From: Symbiodinium natans
Lineage: Eukaryota; Sar; Dinophyceae; Suessiales; Symbiodiniaceae
Reading direction: 5' to 3'
DNA length: 64,000 nucleotides
Assembly: GCA_905221605.1 (NCBI GenBank)
Contig: CAJNDS010002508.1
Coordinates: 208,501 to 272,500, forward strand
The notes beneath the pieces are model-generated. The model saw only the letters and a program-made list of their open reading frames with translations. It searched no databases and was not told the DNA's origin. Positions 20,426 to 32,145 of this stretch are shown piece after piece (the stretch's first letter is position 1; the number at the start of each line of letters is the position of its first letter). A program made the translations under genes and the position numbers.

Positions 20426-22743
20426 AAGTCATCTAGGGTCTGGGGTTTAGGGTCCAGTGTTTTCCGATCCAAGTTGGGGGCTCACTGACTGCTGAAGTAG
20501 ATTTGTCCTAAAGTTTGGCAGCTTGGCATCATTAAGCCAAAGCCCCTCCTCCCCCCCGGCACACAACTCATAGAAAATCCCTAGAACACCCAAATCGTTT
20601 GTCACCTGGGGTTCGTGAGACAAGTACCAGTCAAGGCCACGCCGGCCTCCATAAGCCACGGGTCAGGGACCAAAGTGGGCTTGCGATGCGCGTATGTGAC
20701 TTATGAGGTTTATGAGCAGGGGTAAGGGTTCAGGGCTTAGGGGCTTAGGGGCTTAGGGGCTTAAGGGCTTAAGGGCTTAGGGGCTTAGGGGCTTAGGGTT
20801 GAGGATTTGGGGTTTTATGGTGCCGTGAAGCCAAATGCATGCTGGTTCTTCGTAGGGAGTGCGGAAGCAGGGCTTTAGGAACCAAGGCTTTCCACCAGGA
20901 GGCACCCAGCTCCAAAATGCAACTCGATACTCGAAGCTTTCAACCCTGCTAACTCTGAGTTCTAAACCCACCCAAAATACCAACCCTAAAGCCGGCAAGT
21001 CTACAAGCCTACGCGCAAAATGCAACCGGATGCAATGCTCGGTCAGTTCTCCAACGACTAGCGCTTTGCGGCGTCACAGCCTTCACGATACTGTAGTGAC
21101 CTCACCTCAAAAAACAAATAAACATGAAATAAAATAGAATAAACTGTCCCCCCCCACACCCAGGCGTCGACACCCCAGGGTCCCAGCTCGAGTGCCTCCG
21201 AACCGCGTGCTTTTCGCGCCTTCCACATTGGGTGTTGGGGTTTTGCTAAATTGTTTAAGGGTACTTTCAGGGTGTCCGCGATTGTTAAGGTTGACGTGGA
21301 TTCTGTTTCATTTTTATTTTGTTTGCGGGGGGGGGGGGTGTGGTTAACTTTAGCTTCTTGGGTTAAATGGGGGTGTAATCGGCCTAACTAGGATTGGCAC
21401 ACTTTAGGGGGTCTTTGCGCTTGGATTGTGCGTTGCCTTTTTACCCTACACCCTAAAACGTGGCCCCGCCTTGTAATCAGGTACCCAACAAGGACGCAGC
21501 GTAGGGTTCATGAATGAGTTTAGAATCGGGTTTATGGGATTTAGGGTTCTTAGGGTTTACAGGTTTATAGGGTTTAGGCGGTTTAGGCGGTTCAGGGTTT
21601 GGGGGCTTGCGGGTTGGAACCCCTCAACCCTCATCAACCCTAACCCCACAACCCCAAAAAACCCCTGAACCCTGAACCCTAAACCCTAAACCCTAAACCC
21701 TAGACCCGAAACCCTGAACCCGAAACCCTGAACCCGAACCGACCCTTGGTTCCCCCGCCTTGCTCTTCTTGCGGGTCCGCACCGGTGCGAACTCCTGCGC
21801 GGACAGGTTTAGGGTTTAGGGTTTAGGGCTTAGGGCTTCGGGCTTCGGGCTTAGGGTTTAGGGTTTAGCGTTTAGGGCTTAGGGCTGAGGGCTTAGGGCT
21901 GGGGGCGTTCGCGTGCTTGGCCGTGTAAGGCTCGGGATATGGGGGCTATAGGGCGGTTTGATAAGATAGCGTACTTTTTGTGGGGTGTAAAACACTTAGG
22001 ACGCGCTTAGGATGCTCGCCTGAATCTGATCGCAACCCTCTTAACAGCCCCAGTTGTTACTCAAAAAATCCTTGCACGACCTGTTCGTCCCGTATACCCC
22101 AAGCCCTAAACCCTAACCCTAAACCCTGAACCCCAACACCCTAAAACCCTCAAACCCGAAACTCTAAAAGCCAAACTCCTGGCCACCCCGCCCCTCCGAC
22201 GTTCTGGGCTCCAGTCCTCGCTATCCGAAGCGCGCGTCGAATCATCGCTGCCAGCCTATTAAGAAGGTGTGGGGGGTTTAGGGCCTTTCGAGTTTAGGGT
22301 TTGGGGTTTGGGGCTTAGGGCTTGAGGACAAAAGGTTTAGGGTTTAGGGTCTGGGGTTCAGGCTTTGGGGGTAGGTTCTGGAGCGTGGGCTACTTTTACT
22401 GGATTTGGCTTCAGGGGGTTCGGGCCTAGGGCTTAGGGACTGTAAACCTCAATCCCCCATAAATCCTGAACCCTAACCCTAAGCCCTAAGCCCTAAACCC
22501 TAAACCCCAAACGGAAGGTTTGGAATGTCAAGCCTCAGTAGATCCTAAGCTCCTCTCTCGAAAGCCTTAATCCCGAAGCCACAAACCGAAATTCTCTAAC
22601 ACGATCCCTAGCCCTAAACCCTAAACCTAAACCCTAAACCCTAAACCCTAAACCCTAAACCCAAGCTGCGATCCACCACCAACCTGAACTGCCCATCTCC
22701 TAAGCAGCCAGAGCCTTGAGATGATCCTCGCCTTGACGCATCT

Positions 22744-22880
22744 TGGGTTTAGGGTTTAGGGTTTAGGGTTTAGGGTTTGGGGTTTGGGGTTTGGGGTTTG
22801 GGGTTTGGGGTTTGGGGTTTGGGGTTTGGGGTTTGGGGTTTGGGGTTTGGGGTTTGGGGTTTGGGGTTTGGGGTTTGAGG
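22744..22880 (+). repeat. array with abrupt switch from TTTAGGG to TTTGGGG
   Basis: Four TTTAGGG units are followed without interruption by about fifteen perfect TTTGGGG units. The substitution A to G is shared by every unit of the second half. Confidence 0.95.
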
Positions 22881-23483
22881 TGTGGGGTTTAGGTTTTGGG
22901 GCTTGGGGATGGGCTGCTGCAGGGCGGACAGTCAGGTGTGCTTGAGGTTTGCTGTGAGGGGCTTGCTACGGGGTTTTCGGGGTGTAGCACATCGTATGTA
23001 GGCTGTAGGATGTAAGTTTCTTACTGGCCCAAAACCCAAGGAAACAAAAGTTGAAACTTTCAGAATAAACTACCTTACCAGAAGCGAAAAAGTTGAAAAG
23101 TTGGGTTTTGAGCCAGGAAGGTTTAGGGTTTGGGATTTAGGGTTAAGGCGTCAGGGTTTAGGCTTTAGAGTTCAGGGGTTTTGAGGAGAAAGGTACGGGA
23201 CAATACCCGAGGATTTGGCGACACGAGCCCCCTGAGACCTAAACCCCTACATTGCGGTTTAGGGTTTAGGTTTGGGGTTTAGGTTTGGGGTTTGGGTTTT
23301 AGGGTTTGGGGCTTAGGGTTTAGGAGTTTAGGCCTTGGGAGTGCAAGAGGCGAAGCAAAAACCAATCCGTTGCAGCCGCAGCGCTCATGCTTGCCGGAAC
23401 AGGCGTCGCGGGCGTGTCCTCTCAAACTTCCTAAACCCTAAACCCCACACCCTAAACCCTAAACCCTAAAACCTAAACCCTAA

Positions 23484-23575
23484 ACCCAAGAGTAACGAAA
23501 TAAACAGGGCACCCTTTGTGGTTTAAAGGGGGTTGTAAGGGGACCGAAGCCCTCCAAAAAGGGGAAGAATAAGAC
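23484..23575. mobile_element. possible family A remnant
   Basis: ACCCAAGAGTAACGAAATAA resembles the left end at 6503, and the far side reads TTATTCTTCCCC on the other strand. The terminal repeats are poorly conserved. Confidence 0.3.
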
Positions 23576-23744
23576 CTAAACCCTAAGCCCTAAACCCTAC
23601 ATGCACTTCACTAACCAGTTAAACCCTTTAAAGCCTCAAGTCCTCAACCCTTAAGGCACAAAATGCACCAAACCCTAAACCCTAAACCCTAAACCCTAAA
23701 CCCGAAGCCCCAAGCCCTAAGCCCGAAACCCTCACACTCCTCCA

Positions 23745-23799
23745 TGATTTCTGCGATCTCCGTGATCTCGGTGATCTCCGTGATCTCCGTGGTCTCTGT
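23745..23799. repeat. 9-bp tandem repeat (GTGATCTCC)
   Basis: Five or six imperfect copies of GTGATCTCC/GTGATCTCG, flanked by telomere-like DNA. It would encode a tripeptide repeat if translated, but no surrounding exon is evident. Confidence 0.85.
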
Positions 23800-23861
23800 A
23801 GTTTTGCTGCAGCCGCTACTGTCCGATAGGTCCTGGATCAGGGATTTGCTACCCCCCTAAG

Positions 23862-23952
23862 CTAAACCCTAAACCCCAAACCCCAAACCCCAAACCCCAA
23901 ACCCCAAACCCCAAACCCCAAACCCTAAACCCTAAACCCTAAACCCTAAACC
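23862..23952 (-). repeat. array of CCCCAAA flanked by CCCTAAA
   Basis: Seven to eight CCCCAAA units are bracketed by CCCTAAA units on both sides. It is the C-strand counterpart of the TTTGGGG block at 22.8 kb. Confidence 0.93.
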
Positions 23953-24636
23953 AATCACCAAGCACCTGTAAAATTTGGGGCCTTGAAACGAGGACCCCAA
24001 CACTGTGGTTGTCTGGGTTCCATTCATTGTGTAATCTTACCATCGCGTCGACGGTCGGGGTTTAGGGTTTGGGGTTTAGGGATAGAGAATTTAGGGTTTG
24101 GGGTTCCGGGTTTTGGGTTCAGGGTCCGGGGTTTGGGCTTGCAGCTCGTGTCTTCGGATGCCGCTAGTCGGCACCGACCGCTTGAAGTGCTTCCGGTGGT
24201 AGGCTTCCAGAAGGAATGCTGACACGCCAGTTGCAAAACAATGGTTTGGGCGATTCTTGTCGTACTAATTTGTTGCACAAAGCTTCGTAGTAAACCCTAT
24301 AAACACTAAACCCTAAACAACATGGTACACGGCGGACAAGCGGCCGTGGTACCGGAGGCATATGCGTACGGAGAGGTATGTGTAGAAAGTGCACTTTTGC
24401 ATTGCGTCTTCACGTTTGAGCGGAGAGTGTTAGTTGAAAGCTTCCGAAAAGACATCTGCAAAGCTAATCTGCTCCAACAGCTTCGGGCTTGTTTTTGTCA
24501 ACAAAGCGCCGTCAACTTCTGCAGGTAGCTTTGCCAGTCCAAATCTTTTAGGGTTTGGGGGACTGCAGCGACCCTCAAACCAGAGCAAAACCGAAAATGT
24601 GGACTTCAACCCACGGCCGGGCACCGCGCCGTGCTC

Positions 24637-24768
24637 CCCTAAACCCTAAACCCTAAACCCTAAACCCTAAACCCTAAACCCTAAACCCTAAACCCTAAAC
24701 CCTAAACCCTAAACCCTAAACCCTAAACCCTAAACCCTAAACCCCTAAACCCTAAACCCTAAACCGTA
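24637..24768 (-). repeat. interstitial telomere-type array, about 19 units
   Basis: Nearly perfect CCCTAAA with a single CCCCTAAA near 24744. Confidence 0.97.
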
Positions 24769-26099
24769 AAGAACCGAAGAAGCCAGAACTCCTCGCGGTG
24801 TGGTTGCAAACCGACAATGCGAGGAGCCTCCGCATGCCATTCCTCGAGGAGGGCATAGGGTTTAGGGTTTAGGGTTTAGGGTTTAGCATTCAGGATTCAG
24901 GGTTTTAAGGTTCAGGGTTTAGAGCTTAGACCTTATTATGGGGACGTTTACGAAATGGTGGTAGAGGAGCGGTACCCTATTTTGGGAGACTTGCCCGAAC
25001 AGGGGTTTAGGATTTACGGTTTCGCGCTTGGGGAGGCTAAACTGAAGAAGCACAGTCAGGGAGGCATAATCTTAGGCTCATGAAAAGAAACAGAAGACCA
25101 GAAATTCCCTGAACCCTAGACCCTAATTCCCAAACTTGGGGGGGTTTGGGGAAACCCTAAACCGCTGGATCCGAAGGAGTCGATCTTAAGGAACCCGTTT
25201 GGGGTTATGGGGTCTTTTGGGGGTTAAGGGCTTCATTGTAACCGTTAAGGGGGCCCCGCCCTCTTCCCCACGCCTTGAAAAGGTCTGTGGTCAGCACTTT
25301 CTCATTCGAAGAACTGGCATTCGTGGGCTGCCTCGGCAGGCGAAGAAAGCCCTTGGAGAACAAGCCCCAAACATCCGAAGCCCATGAGAGTTCACGGTTT
25401 TTCGAGACCTTGCTCGATTCTGTTACAGCCGGCCTGACTGCACCCTGAACCCTAAACCCCCTGGTCTCGCAACATAGCCCATCCCCCACCCATGAGACCT
25501 TCCTCAAGGCTCATTGCCAGCTTGGGGCTAGTGCCTCCAGTCACTTGACCAGTCCATGAGGCTTGTCTCTGTGCGTTCGGTGGGCAAACGCTGTTGTGGT
25601 GATTCTCCTTGTGGTGTAGAACCCTAAACTCTATTCAACCCTAAACCCTAAATTCATCCTAAAGCCTCAAGCCCTAAACCCCAAACCTCCTTCTTGGCCG
25701 TCAACGGCACGAACTCCTAAACCCTGACCCCCGAACCCTCGATCGAAAGCCCTAAGCCCCCTATTGGAGCGTTGGACTTCAGGGGCTCAGGGCTTAGTGG
25801 CACAGGAGTGTCTGGGTGTAGGATTCTAGGTTTCAGGGTTTTTTTTGGGGGGCAACTGTTTCAGAAAGTCGCTCTGAAGAGGTGTTTTGGGTTCAACTGC
25901 CCAGCCGAAACAACCCGAAACCCTAAACCCCAAACCCTAAACCCTAAACCCTCCTTAGCCCTTGGCAACCTACCACCCTAAAGCGTCCAAACCCCCGTCT
26001 TAGGGGGTAGATTGTCGACCCCATAAACCCTTCCTTCCTGGCTGAGGCCCAAGGACCCAACAATCTAAGCCCCTAAACCCTAAACAATCCACAACCCTC

Positions 26100-26194
26100 A
26101 ACCCTCAACCCTCAACCCCCTAAACCCTAAACCCCAAACCCCAAACCCTAAACCCTAAACCCCAAACCCCAAACCCCAAACCCTAAACCCTAAA
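26100..26194 (-). repeat. mixed CCCTAAA / CCCCAAA / CCCTCAA array
   Basis: Short runs of three variants alternate. It begins with three CCCTCAA units. Confidence 0.9.
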
Positions 26195-26288
26195 CCCCCG
26201 AAAGCCCTGATTCCTGGGACCTCCGGGCTGCTGGTGAGACTGAGCTTGCGTGTTGCTCCCCATGCAGGGGAAGGGCCTGGGCAACGGT

Positions 26289-26388
26289 GAGGGTTTAGGG
26301 TTTAGGGTTTAGGGTTTAGGGTTTAGGGTTTAGGGTTTAGGGTTTAGGGTTTAGGGCTTAGGGTTTAGGGCTTAGGGCTTAGGGCTGT
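26289..26388 (+). repeat. interstitial telomere-type array
   Basis: About ten TTTAGGG units ending in CTTAGGG variants. Confidence 0.95.
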
Positions 26389-26465
26389 CCAGCAAATGTG
26401 GTTCCAAAACGACGGGCTTCGTCTCTGATGATGGTAGGGCATGTGCTACTCCACCTCCAGGCATG

Positions 26466-26608
26466 GTCTTAGGGTTTAGGGTTTAGGGTTTAGGGTTTAG
26501 GGTTTAGGGTTTAGGGTTTAGGGTTTAGGGTTTAGGGTTTAGGGTTTAGGGTTTAGGGTTTAGGGTTTAGGGTTTAGGGTTTAGGGTTTAGGGTTTAGGG
26601 TTTAGTAA
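26466..26608 (+). repeat. interstitial telomere-type array, about 20 units
   Basis: Perfect TTTAGGG units, terminated by TTTAGTAAGGTTTAGGG. Confidence 0.97.
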
Positions 26609-27032
26609 GGTTTAGGGTCTGGGTTTTAGGTTTTAGGGTTTAGGGTGTTGGAGGACCTTGTCAAACTGCCCATAAAAGACGCGCTGGCGCGCATTATGGC
26701 GATCAAGAAGATCTTCAACTCTGAACACATATTGCCTAACCAATGAAGTGCAAGCATAATGCTTCATACCGAGTCGTCATAGTCCTCACAAGTCGTAGAC
26801 AAAATGATGGCACGCATCTAACCGTAAACCCTAAACCCTAAACCCTAAACCCGAAATTCAACCCCAGAACCCCTAAACCCTAAACTTCAGTGCTTCGTGC
26901 CTTGGGCCTGGTTACCATCATGCGCTGAAGTGAGAACTTGGGTGACTACTTGGCACCCTAGTTGTGATCAACAACATAGCAAGATGGGTGAAAGCGCTCC
27001 GCGAAGCCCCAAACCCTAAACCCTAAACGATA

Positions 27033-27145
27033 CTAGGACACAAGTGTAACCTAAGAATAACAAGGGTACCCATTTTGGTTTAAGATGCTAACAAGGGAAC
27101 CTAAACCCCAAAACAAAGAGAACAAGGGCCTACTCTGGGTCCTAG
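27033..27145. mobile_element. 113-bp inverted-repeat element, family A
   Basis: The left end CTAGGACACAAGTGTAACC and the right end, reading CTAGGACCCAGAGTAGGCCC on the other strand, form imperfect terminal repeats. The interior carries ACAAGGG three times and GGGTACCCATTTTGG. The right half is nearly identical to the right half of the copy at 58657-58709 (GGGCCTACTCTGGGTCCTAG). Confidence 0.6.
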
Positions 27146-27502
27146 ACCACGTACTTAGAAGTAAAAAAAAACCTAAAGCCGAATCCTCGTATCAGGAGCA
27201 CAGCTCTTGAACCCAGAAAGCACGAAGCAGTCTCGGCGCCAGGCAAAGGATAGATGAAGTATCCTCGAGGGTTTAGGACTGTAGGGTCTTGGTTTTCGGG
27301 CTGTAACCCTAAACCCTAAACCCTAAACCCTAAACCCTAAACCCTGTAAAGTTCTGGCCTTTAGGGCTTGGGCCTTCAGGGCTTGCAGCCTGTTCAGCTC
27401 TTCAGCTCTTACGCCTACTTGAGGTTTTTGGGGTCAGGAGCCCTCGCAGTGACCATGCCTTCTAAGTTTGGGGTTTAGGGTTTAGGGTTTAGGGTTTAGG
27501 GT

Positions 27503-27534
<32 letters not shown>

Positions 27535-27772
27535 GGTATACAGCTACACGCGTGCAGCTAGACTCTGTGAACTCGAGACCCTCACTCAGAAAACCTCAGA
27601 CGAGCTTCTGCTAAGGCGCGCAATCAGGCTCGGAGGCTTAAACTTACGAAGCCCCTCTGTAACTTCTCATGTTGTCAAGCCCTACAACGGGGAGTTTAGA
27701 GCTTCGCTGAGGCTCCCCCAAAACTCTCAAACTCGAATTGAGGGTTTGGGTCTTCGGGTTTATGGGTCAGCT

Positions 27773-27853
27773 AAACCCTAAACCCTAAACCCTAAACCCT
27801 AAACCCTAAACCCTAAACCCTAAACCCTAAACCCTAAACCCTAAACCCTAAAC
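27773..27853 (-). repeat. interstitial telomere-type array, about 11 units
   Basis: Perfect CCCTAAA units. Confidence 0.96.
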
Positions 27854-28296
27854 TTCCGAAACCCCCCCCAAAACCCCCGAAACCCCAAGCCCACGAAGGT
27901 GCGAAGCTGACGTGCGCATGACGCGCTCCTGGCACCCGGGGAGCACCGTGTGGAGGCACCTGACCGCCTGGTGTCGAAGTCAGTGTTTTTGTTGTTGTTT
28001 TTTCTTTAACTTTTTTCTTTTGCTTTCCATGGGCTTTATGGGCTTTAGCTTTTTGTTTTTATGTTTTAAGGTTTAAGGGGTTCTCGGATTGTTTTGAGGG
28101 TTTAGGTCTTTCGGGTGGTTTTAAGGGCCTAGGGGAGTTTTAGGGTAAAAGGGTTTAGGGGTTAGAGGTTTAGGGTTTGGGGATTAGGGGTTTAGAGGTT
28201 TGGGGCTTGAAGCTTACCTTGAGAACCCAAACAGGAGTGTTGCCTTAAATGAACGAAGTTGCTGAGACAAGCTCGCTGTTTTTCTGACACGTATAG

Positions 28297-28373
28297 CCCC
28301 CCCCCCCCCCCCCCCCCCCCATCCCCAACAACAGCGAAAAAAAAGAAACTAAGCAAAAACAAAAAGCCTATGA

Positions 28374-28394
<21 letters not shown>
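28297..28394. repeat. two long poly(C) tracts (24 and 21 bases), second joined to poly(A)
   Basis: C runs at 28297-28320 and 28374-28394 flank a 53-base A-rich spacer. The second is followed directly by 13 A, GAG and a short (AAT)n stretch. Long apparent frames here (poly-Pro or poly-Gly) are artefacts of the homopolymers. Confidence 0.85.
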
Positions 28395-28404
<10 letters not shown>

Positions 28405-28845
28405 AAAGAGAATACCATTAACAATGATAATAATAATAATGACAATAAGAACACCCAACCCTGAAAGTTGCAAGAGACCCTAGCCTAGCCCTGGGAAAGT
28501 TGCACTCGACGACACTCCTCTTCAACTGGACCCTGGCCCTTCAAACCCTCTAAACAAATGCCGACATGAGATCCCCTTCAGCCCATCGGGGGGGGTAAAT
28601 CTCCTAAATATCCATTGGGCCTACCTAGCACGGTAGGCTGGAAACCTGTACAGTAGATTGAACTGTACCATTTGTCGACTGGTCCTTTGCAAGCCACACT
28701 GAACCCCTAATGCACTTTGCCAGGAGTCAAGAGTGCGGGGGTGTGTAACCTGGTGGGGGAGGGGGGGCGTGCGACGATGAAGTATCAAAGAGGGTGGCAA
28801 ACTTAGCAGGTCAGTAACCATATCAAAACATGGGTACCCAATTTT

Positions 28846-28897
28846 TTGGCACTCTATAAGGGAACCTTGAAAAAATGAAAAGGGCACCACTGGCCAA
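28846..28897 (-). mobile_element. introner-family copy
   Basis: On the minus strand it reads TTGGCCAGTGGTGCCCTTTT then CATTTTTTCAAGGTTCCC, matching the introner consensus except for loss of the GTAG of TTGGTAGCCCAG. GCTTGGCTTGG directly precedes it, consistent with a GC donor. The flanking minus-strand frame (28621-28902) is open but contains no recognisable motif. Confidence 0.5.
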
Positions 28898-30350
28898 GCC
28901 AAGCTAAGCTGGGGTAAGCTTCCGAAGCCCTGATCACCCCCCCCGCTCCCCCCCTAAACCCTAAACCCTAAACCCTAAACCCCTAACCCCTAAACCCTCC
29001 ACCAAACACAAAGTTATGCGGCCCGGGATGCTTGGACCTTGTCCTGACATCATGATCGACAGTGCCGCAGGGTTCATCATCTGAAGGGAAGAGTACACGG
29101 TCCAGGGTTTAGGGTTCTCAATGCAGGCTTTAGGGTTTGAGGGTTTTAGGGTTTTAGGGTTTAGGAGTTTGGGGGTTTAGGGTTTTAGGGTGTGAAGGCT
29201 TTAGGGCTTTCGGGTTTGAGGTTTCAGGGTGTAGGGGTTTAAGGGCTCAGGGCTTAGACGGGCTTCAGGCTTAGGGGCTGAAGCTGAAGGTTGCGGATTC
29301 AAGGTTTGGGGAGGAGCTTCACGTTAGCAGCTTACAACAAAGTTCGACGTTCTGGATCTTTTCTTTTGGGTTTTTCTTCAAGAGTTGGAACAAGAGTTGG
29401 AAGTCAGATTCAGGGTTCAGTTTAGGGTTTGGGGTTTGTCGTTTGTGGTTTAGGGTTTGTTGGGGGTGTGTAGGGCCTTAGGGCCGTGACACGTTAGTTC
29501 GGGCTCAAGGGCTCTGTCGCTTAAGCCTAGAAGGGGACAAACCCCACGCAACGGTACATATGGGTGTTTATTCTTATGAAGATAGAGAGCCCTTTAATGA
29601 GGCCTTCTAGCGAACAACAAAGTGCGGCTTCTGCCAACTAAGAGGAATCCTGCAAGGCTCGAGAAAAACCTCAATCCGCAGTAAGAGCGAGGCAGAAGAG
29701 AACGCATTTTCATGTCGGCTTCTGAAATGGGTCAGGGTCCTTGAAATAAGAGTACAAGGGAACAGGACTTCAAGCTGTGTAGGGGCTTCTAACCTTCTCC
29801 TTTTTACTTGCTCTTTGGCAGGAGTCTTTTCGTGCGTCGCTTTTCGATTTCCTTTTTTTAAAGGTATGCGCGAGCAAAGACGAAAGTACGCCTGCAAACA
29901 CGCATAAGCGATGATACACTATCTTATGCCATTGATCTCCCCTTTGTTCTTCGAAATGTTGGGTGTTTTCTGAAGACGACGAAGAACCCAACATGCACCT
30001 ATGAACTGCTGTTAACCTCGCATTTAAAAGTCAATCAACAGATGGATCCGCATATTTTCCCTTGCGTCATGATCTACATGTTCACAGGTCTTGTATCTTT
30101 TCGCTCTATAAAAAACCTCGTGGCAGGAGCCACAGACAAATTGGGCAGCTCTCCAAATCGGGGTCCCTCGTGGGCAATCACTTCTGAGGGCGCAGGCTTC
30201 AAGGGACCCTCTAAGCCTAGTGGGGGCCGAAAACGCTGCTTCTCGCATCCGCCCCCTATACCTGGGCCCAAATCCCCCCTGGTCCGGCGGTCGACTACTG
30301 GGGGTACCCATTCCGGGCCAAAAAAAAACCCACCCTCCCCTACACTCTTC

Positions 30351-30430
30351 CATGTGGGGGGGTTCCGAAAGTAGAGGCACCCCTTTTTCTTAATGGGGGT
30401 TCCTTTTCATAAGGATTATACTATGTCGGG
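30351..30430. mobile_element. family D element, partial
   Basis: CATGTGGGGGGGTTCCGAAA then GTAGAGGCACCCCTTTTT aligns with the left arm of the complete element at 58191 (ATATGGGGGTTTCCGAAAAT then AGGGGTACCCTTTTT). The right end, near CTATGTCGGGG, is poorly conserved. A separate palindrome at 30526-30539 (TGCCCATATGGGCA) may be another terminus of the same family. Confidence 0.45.
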
Positions 30431-30439
30431 GGCCTCAAT

Positions 30440-30519
30440 ACCCCTAAACCCTAAACCCTAAACCCTAAACCCTAAACCCTAAACCCTAAACCCCAAACCT
30501 AAACCCTAAACCCTAAACC
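30440..30519 (-). repeat. interstitial telomere-type array
   Basis: About ten CCCTAAA units with a CCCCAAACCTAAA interruption. Confidence 0.95.
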
Positions 30520-30632
30520 GGGAAATGCCCATATGGGCAACTCCCAAACACCCGTTGTGGCCCTGCGAGGCCCAGGCCGGGACGAACTGTACAACCTGGT
30601 TGGCCACCTTGGGGGTTCGCAAAGACGAAGAG

Positions 30633-30739
30633 GGTTTAGGGTTTAGGGTCTAATTAATTAGGGTTTAGGGTTTAGGGTTTAGGGTTTAGGGTTTAGGGTT
30701 TAGGGTTTAGGGTTTAGGGTTTAGGGTTTAGGGTTTAGG
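30633..30739 (+). repeat. interstitial telomere-type array with TAATTAATTA insert
   Basis: Two TTTAGGG units, a 10-base TAATTAATTA insertion, then eleven further units. Confidence 0.95.
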
Positions 30740-31141
30740 ATTTCGGCTGAGCTGTTTAGGGAAACAACACCTCAGCCCCAAGCCTAAACGACTAAACCAA
30801 AATAGGACTAAGCCCTTAAGCCTTATTTGGGCTTTTAAGCACGACGGGCACCACAAAAGCAAAGAATGCCCGCAAGCCTGCTGAGTACTCCAAACTCATT
30901 GGAAATCCTGACCCATAAACCCTAAACCCTAAACTCCTAAACCCCCCAAAACAAAAACTCGGTAGTACCCCCAAGGTGGTTTTGAAGCGCTCGAACCATG
31001 AAGGCATAAGGCCCTACTGAAAGCGCCCCTGCAAAGCCCTCAACTATCAGCCGTGAAGCCCTCGACCCTGATGACCCAGTTGCTAGGCCCGATACCCAGT
31101 ACTGAAGCATCCGTAAATCTCCTGAGTACATGGTACCTCGG

Positions 31142-31396
31142 TTAGAACCGAAGTTGGGGGTGCTGAATCTCCATCAGGGCCGGAGAAGAAACCGACATCA
31201 GTTGTAGAGCCTCTTCAAGGTGGTGGAGAGCGAATCGTCCTACCATGCGTGAGATGCCTGCGAGGACAGCGAGGAAGGCACATTGAGGCATGATGCCTGG
31301 CGCTGGGAAGATCGTGTGGCCAGGTTCTGTGCTCCAGTCGGACTCGTAAAGGTCCTCGATTGCCCAGCTCTTGCACACGCAAACCTTCCCAATCAT
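31142..31396 (-). CDS. possible exon, strand uncertain
   Basis: The minus strand is open for 84 codons and includes IMPQCAFLAVLAGISRMVG and FALHHLEEALQLMSV, which read like amphipathic protein. The plus strand of the same DNA, after a possible acceptor CGGTTAG, reads TEVGGAESPSGPEKKPTSVV with a GT donor at CTTCAAG|GTGGTG. Both cannot be right. I recognise no family. The region lacks telomere repeats, which raises the chance that one reading is genuine. Confidence 0.25.
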   Translation of the reverse strand: MIGKVCVCKSWAIEDLYESDWSTEPGHTIFPAPGIMPQCAFLAVLAGISRMVGRFALHHLEEALQLMSVSSPALMEIQHPQLRF

Positions 31397-32035
31397 TCCG
31401 ACACAACACAGTCTTGGATTTGCAAGCAGCTGGGTTCTGGGCTCGCCACTATCACCCTCATGCGCCTAACACCCCCCCCCCCACTAGCCCTGAAAGAGAG
31501 TTGACTGAGGGTTATGTGCAGAGATGATGGTTTGCATTTAGGGCCTGTCTAGGACCCTAGGGGTCGAGGGCTAAGGGGTTAGGGGCTCAACCCTCAACCC
31601 TAAGCCCTAAACCCTAAATTTTCTAAACCCTAAACTGCTACACCCTCAACCCTAAACCCTAAACCCTCCGAGGTCTCCGGCTGCCGCGACCGGCGGCGGG
31701 GAGGGGGCGGCCCTGCACGTTGCTCGGGGGGCGCTCAGGAGGGCACAAAGGGGCTCTTGAGAGTTTAGGGTTTAGGGGTTAGGGTTTAGGGTTTAGGGTC
31801 GAGGGTTGAGTGTTTAGGCCTTAGGGTTGCGGAGCCTGCAGGGACAAGGAGTTTCGGCTGTTTTGCAAGGCTCTGTGTTATCCTTAGACTCTAACGAGTT
31901 TAAGGGCTCAAGCAAGTAAATTTTCTGAGAACCTTCACACAAATACTATGCTTAATTTCCTTTGGGTGTTATACAAACAAAAAAGGATGATCATGTTTCT
32001 TCGAACATCCCCGCCCTCTCCGGGTAGAGATACTC

Positions 32036-32145
32036 TGGTTGGGGTTGGGCACTCCAGGTTCGACACTCCAGGGACACACTCTGGGGCAACACTCGGGGCT
32101 TGGCACTCCCGGGACACTCTGGGGTTGGGCACTCCAGGGACGAGC
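32036..32145. repeat. GC-rich minisatellite (GGGCACTCCAGG-type)
   Basis: GGTTGGGCACTCCAGG occurs twice, and related GACACTCCAGGGACAC, CACTCGGGG and CACTCCCGGGACACTCTGGG units fill the interval, giving about six imperfect copies. It is followed by a GGCGAGGAGAAGAG direct repeat at about 32158-32192. Confidence 0.8.

Larger units (their letters stand above)
15352..28845. other. long gene-poor stretch dominated by telomere-like arrays
   Basis: No supported gene is seen in about 13.5 kb outside the listed repeats and elements. Non-repetitive spacers such as 15490-15730, 16380-16620, 20450-20700, 20820-21500, 22150-22260, 24100-24560, 26640-26820, 27530-27770 and 27890-28060 were read on both strands without finding a conserved motif or a consistent splice model. 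The region holds the densest telomere-like repeats of the window (17.6-20.4 kb). Confidence 0.5.

Noticed and set aside
28192-28483. Open frames with poly-Gly or poly-Pro
   Set aside because: Produced by two poly(C) tracts and an A-rich spacer; no exon signals.
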